A model generated the notes under the pieces. The model saw only the letters and a program-made list of their open reading frames with translations. It was not told where the DNA came from and ran no database searches. From Lutraria lutraria (lineage: Eukaryota > Mollusca > Bivalvia > Venerida > Mactridae), in assembly GCA_964023205.1 (NCBI GenBank), contig OZ026843.1:6123029-6187028 (forward strand): DNA of 64,000 nucleotides, given 5' to 3'. Below are positions 27,440-39,800 of the stretch, one piece after another (positions within the stretch are counted from its first letter, which is position 1; the number at the start of each line of letters is the position of its first letter). The position numbers and the translations under genes were made by a program.

Positions 27440-28260
27440 GAATTGAAATTGTTTCCACAATCAAGTCCACTCGAGTTCGACGCCATTTTTCGAATGCTAA
27501 TTAAATTTCTGACGAAGGGGTCCAAAGTGCCATTCAGTTTTAGATTTGTTTACAGTAGTAAACATTCGAGCGAGCATCTGTATGGAAAAGTGCCTGACTT
27601 TCTTTATGCAAGTGGATTTCCTATCTGTGGCCTGATCAGGTTTATTAGCTATGTAACGGGAACCTGTGATAGTGAAAGGAGATAAAGAGTTGTTTGAAGT
27701 TTTTGGTTTAATTGTTTGAGCAAAACAAGCGTATTTGAACCAGCTTCGGTAAATATAAACATTGGGGGCCTTAAAACGGGCTATAAAATTGCAAAGTATC
27801 ATTTTATTGTCTTTACCTCGTCTGAAGATTATCGTACGTGCATATGCTCCAAAGAGTTCCCGAGTCTGGCGAATACAACAAAAGCTGGTATTCGGACTTG
27901 AAATTGGAATAAATCCCATTCAATAATGTCAATGGTATCCACTGGCTTTTCACAAATATTCTCGCATGGCTTAAGATAGGAGCGGATGTACAGGTTCGGG
28001 TATATTTTCATTTCGGGCAAGCAATGTCGGCGTTTTAATGATTTTGCCACATTCTTGTTTGTGTTCATTAGCCTCAATAAAGATTCAATACGCTTGCGCG
28101 CGGAATATGCCAACCCTAAGCTTACATGCAACTCATATATATATTCATTTCAAGTGCTTACATGTTATATTTGTCGGGCGATACATATTGTTCGAAATAC
28201 TTTCTTTTAAGACATTGTCGCCCGTTCCAAAACGCACAACATTTATGATTATTTAATCTT
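27440..28260. other. Segment with overlapping open frames on both strands, unidentified
   Basis: Minus-strand frames of 140 codons (27497-27919) and 100 codons (27829-28131) lie opposite plus-strand frames at 27443-27685, 27716-27901 and 27986-28210. The segment is less AT-rich than its surroundings, which lowers stop-codon frequency on every frame. I recognise no domain. It may be a decayed transposon coding region or simply composition; no splice sites or start contexts single out one frame. Confidence 0.3.
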
Positions 28261-31200
28261 AATTGAGACAATCTGATGCCATATTCATAAATACAATATA
28301 TCTGTCGTAATGTTTAAAAAAAAACGTCTTAATTATAGCGTTCTTATGTCCAGCTTATGTCTTATAGCGTTCTTACATCAAAACAATGCATATGAATGTA
28401 TGTTACAGCGGTCGCTTTTCACACTTCTTCAAATTGTACTTTTCGCTCGGCTTCAAAAATAATAATCGATTACATGCCATCTTAAGAAAATTAGAAAATA
28501 TGGTCACGACAATATGCATAACCATATACATGTACGTGTATTATGTGCAAAGGTATGCGATGTTTGTACAATGTCATTAGCTACATTGTTTAATTGGGTA
28601 TGAAAAAAGTCATCTAAATTTTTTCTATGAACTTTCTGACTTTGTCACATTGACCTTTGCATAGAAATATTAAAATTATGTTTCATACACAGCCAATACA
28701 ATTTTAGCCGATAAGACATAACAGCTTAGTGCAAATAAACAATGAGTATCAGATAGGTATAAACACTTGTAATTGGTAATAATTGTATGTCCATTTAGCG
28801 GCGTTTGTTTGAAGTAATAAACCTGTCAACAGTGTTGTCATAAGTCATCAGACGTGCCACAAGGCACGCTTGTTACCGCAGTATTAAGTGATTCCACCTG
28901 AAGCATTTTTATAATTTTTGTTTTATTAATTTGTAATCTTTTGAATTCTGTTTTGATCATGTTTCTTGTAGACCGAAAAACAACGTTAATATAAGATTGT
29001 ATTTGTTCATTATAAGCTTTTTCTTTCTATTTTGAATACATGTCAAGGGCTGAACATTACTAATAATAAAGTGTATACTAGTATTTTATTAAATAGGCTA
29101 CTTCGTTTGGTAATAAATGATGTATATGTTTATTCAACACCATATTAATTTTATATGAAAGCGGAGCATTAGAAAATAACAGTACATATCAATATGACAA
29201 GTAACAACATAATTTAATGAAAGACATAGACTTAAAACTATGTTCATGCATGAAGAATCATTTTATTCACGATTTAATTAATTTTGTGAAAAACATCAAT
29301 TAAGTTGCAATGTGATTGAAAACATTTTTAGTTTACATTGTATGTTTTTCTCCCGGCTTAATTTTTTTCCTAAACATTACCAGACAAATCATTTTTAATC
29401 ACACATTATATAATTATAACAACAAAACTGAAATAAAAAAATATATTTTGCTTAAAATGGGGTAGAACTACTATTAACTATTTCACAAAGAATACAAAGG
29501 ATTATTGAATTCATAATAAGAATATTTAAATAATAAATGGAGAGTCCAAAAAATGGCGATTTTACAACTGAAGACTCGGGAAATCAATTATTAAAAACAG
29601 AGTATTTGCTATCATGAAAATAATTTATAAATAATTCATATAAATCATTTCTTTTGTAATGCAATACTCCCATACGTATCCAATGCCATTATGTGCCGTG
29701 ATATTTTGCGTGAAGCTTTCCTCAATATAGGTCAACGCAATAAAAGCCCGATGGAATACGTTTGGGAAAACATATAAACAGACATGATGGGTCAGTATCG
29801 GTTAAAATTCAGTTATTCATCTTATTGTAATGGCGAGTCTTATCTACGGTGGACGAAATACATAAAATCGACTTTATTACAATTCGGACACAAGCGAGAT
29901 AAAAATGTTTCAGTATTTAAAGGTTCCTTCAGGACAAGGGACCATTGTAGTCTCGAAAGATACCAGTGCTATAAAAGTGTAATCTTTGATTCACACGTTA
30001 ACTCGGTCGTAAAACTAAAAGGTATGGTTAGCCACTGATTGCATGCAAAATGGTTTGTTGCCGTTGGGGACATTCGCTAACAAGATTGTGAGACATTTCT
30101 ATAACGCACAATACCGGCCAGAATTTACGAGGTGGTCGCATTTTATCTTAATTTGTGAAATAGAAATAAAGAAACAATTAGAAAAAATCCAGATGACAAA
30201 TATATAGTTCAGTATCGACTGATCTATAGATATATCAGTTCCGATTGACACCAGGTTCTTTACTCGATCTGTCACATTAGAAAAACCTTATTGATTCGGC
30301 CTTGTAGTTTGCATTAATAAATCTTCCTTTACAAACTCCATCGTTCATTTCCTGAAAGATGCACTTAATATCAATTTGACATAATCAGTTAACAATTTTT
30401 TATTTGCATAAACGTACAATATTTGCATGTAATTTAAATGTAAATATTATTATTTAACTGCTGTTTTTATATCAGAACATAACAGAATAGAACAGAATAG
30501 TTATTGAATAGATTTGTACCTAACATACATCGTCTATTACATTATACAGTAAATACATCAAACCGATTCACGTGACTTTGTGCACAGCAATTTTCGATCA
30601 AAATATGAAGGAAGTGTTTGAGATTGACCTATCATTTTTAAGAAGTTTAGCAGAACAGAAAAAAGTTTAAAATACAATAGGTTTCCAACTTTTAGTGCCA
30701 GTTTAATAAATCTGGCTAAATCTATTATAACAGAACATCATTGCTGAAATGTCAAATATTGCTAATTTTTTCCGATGCGATGAGATTGGACTTAACATTT
30801 ACTAGATTCGTGTCATTTACTATTTATTCTAAAATCAAAATATATTGTATAAATCTAAGCCATCGACGTTTTTCTACGGTTTTACGAGAAGTATGTCCAT
30901 GTACAAACACTTTGGGGTTTAGAAATATCCAAAAAGTGGCAGTGAAATAAGTAAAAACTTTCAACGCAGATTTTTTAACACTAAGTAAAATCGCCGCAGG
31001 GCATAACAAAAACAATTCTTAAACATGTTTCGAATTACTATGTATTATACTAGTAAATATCAACCATACGCATTTGATTTATTCTCCGTCTATGAACTTC
31101 TATTTTGTTTATTTACATTTTAGAAGTAAAAAAAAATGAACAGATGTGTTCATTTTCTGACCCTATTTAATTTTAAGTATTAATTATTTTTAAAGTGTCA

Positions 31201-33804
31201 ACTGTATCAACAATAATTGCATTAAAATTTTTGTTTTGTTTTATTGATATACTGTCATTGAGTTTTTTTAACAACTAGACTACACCTGAATTACAAATTA
31301 CAATTTCATTCATTTTTCTTCCTTCGTTCCAAAAGTTTTATTAACGCATTATATCAAATATTTCGCTGTATGATCATGATATTTGTAAATATATATTTTA
31401 AATAATTCTACAAATTGTACGTAATTAGCCGGATAATTACAGACACAAGACGTATTAGCCCCCAGCCTATAAAATCCCGTTTAGTAATTATCTAAGATAA
31501 AACACCATAATGTAAAAAACAATTCTTCGTACCGATATCATATAATAAAGAGATAACAATTAAGATAATTATACATATTTATCAAACGATTGTCTTAAAT
31601 ATATTGTACCGGTTGAATATATTAATTATATTTAATTTACCATAAACAGTATATTTAATTACAAATGATTTAAACAATAAAGTCTGAAGGCAAAAATTCT
31701 GTCTTGTAAATAGTAATTTCCATTTTAAAACTTCAAATATTCGCCGCCAATGTGGTATACAAAAACAACATTTTCTGTGGAAAAATAACCTTTATTTTCG
31801 ACGGACCTATTTCCGATAACTTGACGTTAAATCCGTTAAAACAAATAGTTCAATATCAAGATTCAATATTCTTTATTCGGAACGCAAACATATACATGAT
31901 TCTGGTCACATGATCCAATGCATTTTATATTCAAAAATAGACCAAGTTTATACAATTTACATGTGAACTTCAAACTAGAAATTAATAGATAATTATGAAA
32001 TATTACTACACAATAAAGATACTTTTTTAATACAATCACAAACTAAAAATGCCCAAATTAAATACAAAAAACAATGATAAAACATACGTAAACACAGACT
32101 GTGCCTGCTCAAAGGTGATCTTTTGCAAATGTTTTACCGAAAAAAAAGAATCATTATATAACAGTTGATAAGTGAAGTAGATAAAAATAGCCATGTTTAG
32201 TAATCGTCCAGAAGACGCGGTTGATTATGGACTACATTGCAAATGTTCGTCAACAGACTTTATTTAAATCGGATGTTACCAGCATAATCTTTACTATGCT
32301 ATGATGATTCGTTCGTGTCAACAACACAAACTCATGTTAGTGTAACATACATCTAGTATCCAATCCCACAATCGCTGAAACACAGTAAATTTACAAATAA
32401 ATGTATACACATGAACACACATTTCTAAGATTCCCCTGGACTGAAAATATATAGAAAGGGATTTCTTAAAAAGCTCATACAAAAATACACCTTCCCAAAA
32501 ACCGCCCCACCCTCCAAAACCCACCTCAGAATTCCAGATCAACTGCAGGTCAAGGATTTCCTTATTTTGTTTAAGTCTAATCAATGTCTAGAGCCATTGA
32601 TATAGTACGGAGAAGGAGATGGGCCAGGCAGAATGCTCATCTTGTAGGCGGTTATGTTATGCTTTTGTCTTTCTGAAGGTCGTGTATTATTGTTGCTGTT
32701 TCCGCCTTCTTCGTTATTTGTTGCAACAAAGCGTTTGCATTATGAACACGATACTCAAGTTAGTCTCTTACCTCATTGAAACAAATGTCATGTTTCCTTT
32801 CATCTTCTTATTTAATATATGTAAGGATGCTGTAAACCATGGGTGATATTAATTTGTCATCATCACTCCCACTAGCTAAACCTTTTTCATATATCTAACT
32901 GGTTAATAAGCGTCTTTAATGCTCCGATTTATTCAAAAACGTCGACGTTACGCAGACGTAAATCATTCTGAGTACAGCGACCACACACATGAGCCTATAC
33001 CACGATATATTATTCGAAAAAAACTTAACATTTGATATATTTATGGCTATTTAATCTCAAACACTGGTAAACATTTTGATTTGATCATACGTGATAGGAC
33101 AGGAAGGCTACAATACGCGGGCAAACCCTGAATAAAACTACGTGAAATGAAAATAAAAGAAGTCTTTTATGAAAATAAAAAAGCTGTTATGTTTAACGCA
33201 TGAGTGTAGCCATAAATCATTATCGAAAATTGGGTATCTCTCGGATAAGATCCGTAGTAGAAGAGATGAATGCCAAGACAAGAAAAGGGATAGCAAAATA
33301 GTGGCTTTTAGAATAATTTAATTAAATCAGAAAGTATTAAGCTACAAAGTGTTGTAATATCAGAAAATTAGATGAACTCAGAGCTGTAATTCTTAGAGAT
33401 TTGTTGGCCTTATCAAACTTAAGTCCTTTCTAAACTTATAATTCCAGGAAAAGTAAGAGTTGGTTGGCATGAATAGATATTGTCTAGTGCTGTTGTGTGA
33501 ATCAGGAATACGATTTTAATGGCTTGCAGCGAGCATATACTCTGGTTCATTGATTTTGTTTTATATCAAAGCATGTATTTGATTTCTAAAGGTATCACGC
33601 TATAAATTGAAACACATTTACATTCTTATAGATTTTGTACGCATATTGACATTCAAATATGAAAGCTTACGCCATCGCCGAATGAAACTGCGCTTCCGCC
33701 ACCATGTTCAAGTAATTTTATATGAAATGTTATGATTTTGTTATGCTCGCTTCACCAAGATCTTGGTTCCGCTAGTTGTTTTGTCTCGTCGTTCTGTGTA
33801 TATT
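28261..33804. other. Intergenic desert, no gene seen
   Basis: An 84-codon plus-strand frame at 29784-30038 is the best one here and is unrecognised. Confidence 0.6.
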
Positions 33805-34063
33805 TTATTTTTTGTTTGTTTATATCGAGATTTACGCCCCTTTTCAACAGTCAGAGTCATATGTGGCGGACAGTTTGCTTAAGCATCGTTCCTGGGAAGA
33901 ACCTTCAACCAGTACTAGACTCCCATCCTCCGTAAGTAACTGCCTACTTTCTCACATAAAGACACATGGTCGGTAGCGGGGCTCGATCCACGATTCTCTA
34001 TCAGTGAGAGGTTACAGTGATTCGAGGTCAGCGATCTTAACCACTCGACCACGGAGGATGGTC
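33805..34063 (-). mobile_element. tRNA-derived SINE, same family as the 25-kb copy, minus strand
   Basis: Read on the minus strand, the element starts at 34063 with GACCATCCTCCG, followed by an A box (34036-34048) and a B box (GGATCGAGCCCC, 33978-33989). It shares the body GTGAGAAAGTA...TTACGGAGGATG and the tail GTTGAAAAGGGGCGTAAA with the 25-kb copy, ending in an AAACAAACAAAAA-type tail near 33805. Divergence from the other copy is moderate. I could not find a clear target-site duplication. Two small plus-strand frames crossing it are chance frames. Confidence 0.85.
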
Positions 34064-34243
34064 ATACAGTTTCTCCTATTCGCTTATACTAAATGTTTTC
34101 ATAACAGAAAAAAACATGTTATGCTGCTTGTCCGAGAAAAATGATAATTACTTTTACGAATAACGTAAAATGTTATGCTTATTTGTTGTTGGTACATCCA
34201 ACCTTTACTTTTAACTCGGGTATAAAGTCGCTTCAACAGCCAT

Positions 34244-34313
34244 GGTCTTTTAGCGACATTTCAACATTTAACGGATATGGTATTTTAGCGCCATTTCAAC
34301 ATTTAACGGATAG
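34244..34313 (+). repeat. 35-bp tandem duplication
   Basis: Two copies with period 35 share TTTTAGCG(A/C)CATTTC and AACATTTAACGGATA. The low divergence implies a recent slippage or duplication event. It sits just beside the minus-strand SINE. Confidence 0.7.
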
Positions 34314-35513
34314 GGGAAAACCCCAGCCATGCAACTGGATGGAACCACCGACCATCCATAACCTTGCTGGACAGTTTTCTCACATGTTAAATATGAAAAC
34401 AGATGAATAGGCGATCTAAGTCAGAAAGAAATAGCCTACCAGAACTACATGTATGTAAGCAATCGTGATTTATTGTATCAGAGTGGTATATATTTCATTG
34501 TTTTGCATAAATCAATACACAGAAAGACAAGTGAGTAATTGGCGTAAGCGAATAAAGCAATCTTACAACCCAATTCCTTTGCCATTTGTATTAAAATATT
34601 CATGATGCTCTTAGAATTTGCCTCTAAAACACTAGCATGTTTCATTGTTATAAATCTACTAATGTACTGGCATGTGATGAAAGCCGTTTAGACATATGAT
34701 GATAAGACAATGTGTAACAACACTACAATCAGAAGTATGTTGTTGGAACAACAATACTGTGCACATTAAATAATGTTTACTGTTCCTACATACGGATATG
34801 TAACAAAGAGCAAAGTGATTAATGTGTCAACTCCAATAAATGAATGGTTAAAATCTGCAAAGACCCATTTGGCATACAATGAAATAGAAACAAAAGATTG
34901 GGGAGACCTGAATGAAGGTACTTTCAGAAATTATTTCATGTTAATAATTTTGTTTTCCCACTTCGAACACAACTTTAACTCTAAACAAGCGTACAAAAGG
35001 CTAGTCTTTAAAACCATTTGACTACAATATGTATTACATTATCAAGTAAATATTTTATACCCATAATGTTCAAAATCGTTATCTCAAAATGTTGGAAACC
35101 TTTATGATTTTCAAAAGTTTCTATTATAGAAAATGATTTCTCGTGAGATTTTTCAAAATCATTGATATTGTTTTCAATTATTGGTCCTTTAAGTTTACAT
35201 TGAAATCTATGAGAGTACGTAGCTAATTGTTCAATGTTTAAAGAAAAAAGCTGAACACTTTTGAACGAAAACTCGCGGTCGAAAGGTGCAAAAAACACGA
35301 TATCAATCTAATTCGATAAAGAAAAGTCACCGTGCAATATCTTCAGAAATTTTTTTTCTTTCTAATTTTCAACAAGGGCAACAACTCTAACAAATTTTCA
35401 AAATGTTTTGTAAAATAAACTGAAGTATCTAAGGTAACTATCAAGAAATAAAGATAATTGGGCATAAATATTTACATTAGTTAGTAGCATTTAGCCGGTA
35501 TGTCAAAAAAGTA
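34314..35513. other. Intergenic, no gene seen
   Basis: Frames at 34773-35021 (+) and 35008-35298 (-) are unrecognised. Confidence 0.6.
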
Positions 35514-35731
35514 CAGTCTTGTGGATATTATAATACAAGATTCCATTTTGTCCCCGTTTAACCTGTAAACAAAGGTCACCCTTCGGAGAGACAAAATGTG
35601 TCCTTCTTTGACAGGTGGCCTTTATTCGGATGTCATTATGTTATGGAAAAAATAGTATCGCTTCTTAGAGATTGCCCTTTATTTACATGGTGGTCTTTAT
35701 TCAAAAGTGGCCTCTGAGACAACTTCGACTG
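35514..35731. mobile_element. Pogo-like non-autonomous element flanked by TA
   Basis: It begins CAGTC after TA (35512-35513) and ends GACTG before TA (35732-35733). Inside are repeated phrases GGTGGCC/GGTGGTCTTTATT and GACAAAATGTGTCCTT (35590-35605), the latter also at 61370-61385. TA flanks plus CAGT...ACTG ends are the pogo/Tigger signature. The inverted repeats beyond the first five bases are weak, so the boundaries are moderately sure. Confidence 0.6.
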
Positions 35732-36719
35732 TATATCTTCCTCTAATTCGAACTTTCAAGACCTGTTGCTGACTATATTATGGGTACATAGCCAAACGAT
35801 AAAGAAATAATCTAGATCAGTGATTTATTTAAAAGTATCACTAACATTGGTGATTCCGTCCCAAGCATAGTAAATGAATATTTATTCGCATATGATCTAG
35901 AATAATCAATATTTTAATAAGTTTACGAAATTAGGTTTGTCTAAATTAATGAGTAGAACCAAGACGACAATATGTTTCACAAAAACACATCATAGTTTAG
36001 TATTGGACAAGCCGAAAAGTGAAAGTAATTGCAAAATGTTTGCCAAACTTTATTGATTATGAGACGGTAGTCAATCTCATTGGATTGAAATGATAAAGCG
36101 AAAGATATACCCGCATACAGCTGCACATACAACATTGGTTTCGTAAATAACAAACATACCAGCCCAGACACCAGTAAACTATGATAAAAAATGGCGCCTT
36201 AAGGCTGGTATAAACTTAACTTGGTTAAGATCTTCGCGAATAAGCCTACATTTTGTGCAATAAAACAAAAACATAGTCCGGAGGTGAGAATATTCTCGCA
36301 CGTGGAAATCGATATATAATTGATGTCGGGAATATAAATAATGATGTCTTAAAACAACTTCAACTGGGGAAAAAATAAGTTGCTCGCTCGTACATTAAAT
36401 CGGTTTTGTTTGATATGTTGTTGGCTTCAAAAATCAGATGAGTTTCGAGAAAAGAATTGAGTAAATAACTATCCATGCGATTTATTCCCGAACTTTATGA
36501 AATCTCAGTATTTTGTTAATGTAAAAAAACAGTCCAAAACAAAGATGTTTGATTGGTTGCTTTACGTTAAACAACTATCAAGCATAACACAAGATATTAA
36601 GATCTAATCCTCAAAAAATATCGCATAACTTAGTTACGGAAATTATTAATATACCGCGACTGATAATTATACATAAGTGAACAAATTAGGTAAAAATCGA
36701 GGTTTTCGATATAGGGCAT

Positions 36720-37140
36720 AAATAGAATGTCGCGTGACAATGTGACGGTGGAAAATTAACCTAAATGCACCTAATGCAGCTGTAAGCGTATCCATGGATA
36801 CGTACTTTCATTATTTCGGTGGTCTAATTAGGACACCACTATAACTTTTTTTGGTTACCAGACACACACGTAACCCTCATTAATGACAACGGCTCATTTT
36901 TGCATTCAAATGAATTAATCAATTTGGATTATTTTAAGTTTATTATTGAATGAAACCTATAAGGTTACTGTAGTCTTCATTAGTAGTTAATTAGGTCAGA
37001 GCCTGACATGTAGCTAATTTAGAGATTTTAAACTGGTTATGGGAAAAATCGATAAATCTATGCTGACCTGTCATTTATTTGCTCAGCTCCTTTTTTCAAT
37101 GCATTTGCATGATTTGTCCTACTTTACCTCATCTGAAAGC
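36720..37140. promoter_or_regulatory. Candidate enhancer or conserved non-coding element, homeodomain/MEIS/octamer motif cluster
   Basis: Seen in about 420 bases: TAATTA cores at 36825-36830 and 36988-36993, further ATTAAT/TAATTT cores near 36880, 36915 and 37015, a perfect 16-bp palindrome at 36787-36802, a MEIS-type TGACAG (minus strand, 37068-37073) directly next to a TTTAT posterior-Hox-type core, and a perfect octamer ATTTGCAT at 37103-37110. The patch has little simple sequence. Motif density and lack of repeats suggest a transcription-factor-bound element about 9 kb upstream of the exon at 46.1 kb. ATTA cores are frequent by chance in AT-rich DNA, so the MEIS/TTTAT pair and the octamer carry most weight. 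Confidence 0.4.
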
Positions 37141-37867
37141 GAATCTCCATAAATACATTCTATTATAATACAATAAACATTTCGTGTCAACATAACAAAA
37201 ACAGTTCACATGACTTGACTTCTTTTTATATCTTAGAAATTGTTTATTTTAAGCCTACACCAAATCTGAAAAGTCAATGAAGCGGAAAAAGTGTTTATTT
37301 CCGGTTAGCCGACCTACCCTATTTTTACCCGACCCTAAACTTTTTGTTAGGCCCGAGGGATGGTACATCCGTTGTCTCATTTTTAACCTTTCCACACGCT
37401 TTCAAGAATAATCTATTTTTTAAATACTTACATACCTACCCTATGTTTAACGAGCATTTAACCAGAAACAAACATTGTTTATGCCTTTTGGACAAATTCA
37501 TCATAGACTCTAAATATGTTGTGCCTTTCGAATTGGCGGATAAGTTAGAATAACAAAGAATAAAGACAAAAGCTTCGTCAAAGGTTCGATATATATATAT
37601 GTATAATATGTACATTATATGAAGGCAATCAGATAGATCGACGATACGTTTCTCTGAACATTAATGATTGCACGCAATAAAGACAGAAACAAATCAATCA
37701 TACGTAATTACTAAAGGTCAAATAACGCATTGTTAGCGTACATAATTGCTAACCCTATTACATAAGTATGTATCTTTGTAAAAAGTGTATATATCATATT
37801 ACTATGATCGAAATTAAGAATATCCGGGCTGTAAGTCACTGATCACGTACGATATTGTATTGCTACA

Positions 37868-37980
37868 GTTGTTGTTGTTGTTGTTGTTGTTGTTGATGAT
37901 GATGATGATATTGTTGCTGTTGGTGGTGAGGTGGTGTTATTGTAGTTGTTGTTATCTGTAGTTATAATGTTGTTGTTGTT
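37868..37980 (+). repeat. Compound (GTT)n/(GAT)n microsatellite
   Basis: GTT repeats, then GAT repeats, then imperfect GGT/GTT units to the end. Confidence 0.85.
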
Positions 37981-38466
37981 GAAATAGCTCCTTCGGAAAG
38001 GCAACAAAAACAGACTTCTAACCCATCAGATCCCTTGGGTCAGATAAGGTATTCGTGTTTCTCCAGCGAAATGCCTTGGATACAAGCTAGATGAACTATG
38101 CCTTCTGTTTGTTTCTAACTGTGTTGACAGGTTTTGAGGATATGAGAGAGAAAAATAAGTTTCGCTATAGTAGAAATAAACGTTTATTTTAACTGAACAG
38201 ATACTTCATTCATTAAGCATTTCAGCATCGTAATGAAATTAGTACATGTACAATTGCATGGGTGAAAAAACAACAATTTACATACATTCGGCAGAAAGAA
38301 ATTTTATTTTAACCTGGTATGAAATATCTCAATATCTCAAACTAACTTAACATGATTAAAAACTGTATTTATTTCCATTTAATTGCGTTCTACTTCTTAA
38401 TCAGCGACATTGCATCTCAACCATATAAATTGAAAACCCGAGTTCCTCAAAAATAAGATAAATAAC

Positions 38467-38500
38467 CGGAGACATAGAGAACATGTTATCTATGTCTCTG
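38467..38500. repeat. 34-bp near-perfect palindrome
   Basis: It pairs end to end (CGGAGACATAG with CTATGTCTCTG, centre AACATGTT), with one mismatch and one G-T pair. No loop, so a cruciform rather than a transcript hairpin. Confidence 0.7.
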
Positions 38501-38888
38501 AAATAACTGACCACATCCAAAAGTGTCCACATAATCGTGTTGGCTTCAAAGTAAATTATACAAGTCTGAAGACATTGATTTTTTAAAGATGGACGGCGAT
38601 TGATGTATAACTGATACATGTATTATATAATTAAATACAATCGGATTCAAACATTTTTAAACGAAAGAGCCATTCTAAAAAAATACTCATGCGTTATAAC
38701 ATTACACTGAACACTGAATCGGATTCGCTTTGATAAAGTCAATTCATAGCTAACTATGTTATTTAGTCTCAATATATGACAACGTACTTTACAACTTTAA
38801 CTCACTGGAGACATTATTTATCGCCGTATCGATTCGGAATTGTACAACACTTTTTCATGATTACTGTGCATGTTGAATATTGTTTCTT

Positions 38889-38933
38889 GATGTTGTTGCT
38901 GTTGCTGCTGGTGGTGGTGGTGGTGTTGGTGTT
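38889..38933 (+). repeat. (GTT/GCT/GGT)n microsatellite
   Basis: Imperfect trinucleotide repeat. It produces a poly-Leu/Val or Gly-rich frame that is not a gene. Confidence 0.8.
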
Positions 38934-39539
38934 TTCAAATCTACCAGAGCAATCATTCATGCGAATGGGGTCACTATTCATTGTGTATGTTTCGACAAAT
39001 GTGAGCTGATGAGTTCCAGTTCGAAAAAAAGGTCAATTTTTTTACATAGATACACCAAATTTCGATTGAAAACTCGCATAATGGAATACTAGAATACTAA
39101 ATATCATTTTCAGAGATAAAAGTATTTTGCTAGCTTGAAATAATAAAGGGATATAGAGTCGAAAGCTAAATAAAAATTCCTTAGCTTTATGTTCGTAATT
39201 AAGAAAATACCGAAATGTATTTAATCATTTGGTACACACTCTCCGGTAATGGAGTATTTCATTTGTAAATAGGTGATGCTGACTCTAACTGACTTAAATT
39301 TCCAACAAATGATGCAAACAACTTGAATTCCAACTACGGCAATGTGTCGTGAATTTGTGAGAATAATATCATTATCACCAGTAAAGAGAGCCGAAACAAT
39401 TCTCATAAATATTTATCATGTTCTGCTGTTTAATTAAACATACCGATACTAATTTTATTGGTCACAATTCATAGTTATGGTATTACAGTAAAAAAACGTA
39501 ACAGATTTATTCAGATGCCTGAAATCTGGACCGCAGATA

Positions 39540-39800
39540 TTGAATTAGCACCGTCTGGCGATAAACGCGCACAATTGGTCCAGAGAGTTTACGCCCCGCC
39601 CATAATTATGCGCATGGATCACGATTGACTGCAATTGCGCATAGATAACGCGCTTGAAACGTTCCCACAGGTTGCTCTTGTAAAATATGATCGAAGTGTA
39701 TCTAAGTGATAGGCTAAACGAATGTAGCGTATATTGCGCCGTAAAACGAGCCAACCAAAAGTGTATAGACGATTAAACGAATTTTACTGCGTAACCGTAG
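39540..39800. promoter_or_regulatory. CpG-richer patch with repeated TGCGCAT motifs, possible regulatory element
   Basis: This stretch has far more CpG than its neighbours, with ACGCGCACAATTGG near 39566, ATGCGCAT at 39608-39615 and TTGCGCAT at 39635-39642. A 69-codon frame crosses it on the minus strand (39545-39754), but the translation resembles nothing I know. The similar ACAATTGTGCGCAT near 44145 suggests a shared motif. Confidence 0.3.

Larger units (their letters stand above)
37141..39539. other. Intergenic with microsatellites and a palindrome
   Basis: Holds the 37.87- and 38.89-kb microsatellites and the 38.47-kb palindrome. No gene. Confidence 0.6.

Noticed and set aside
33971..34063. 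Functional tRNA gene on the minus strand
   Set aside because: Head of a SINE copy.
38880..39092. Gly/Val-rich frame
   Set aside because: Translation of a trinucleotide repeat.
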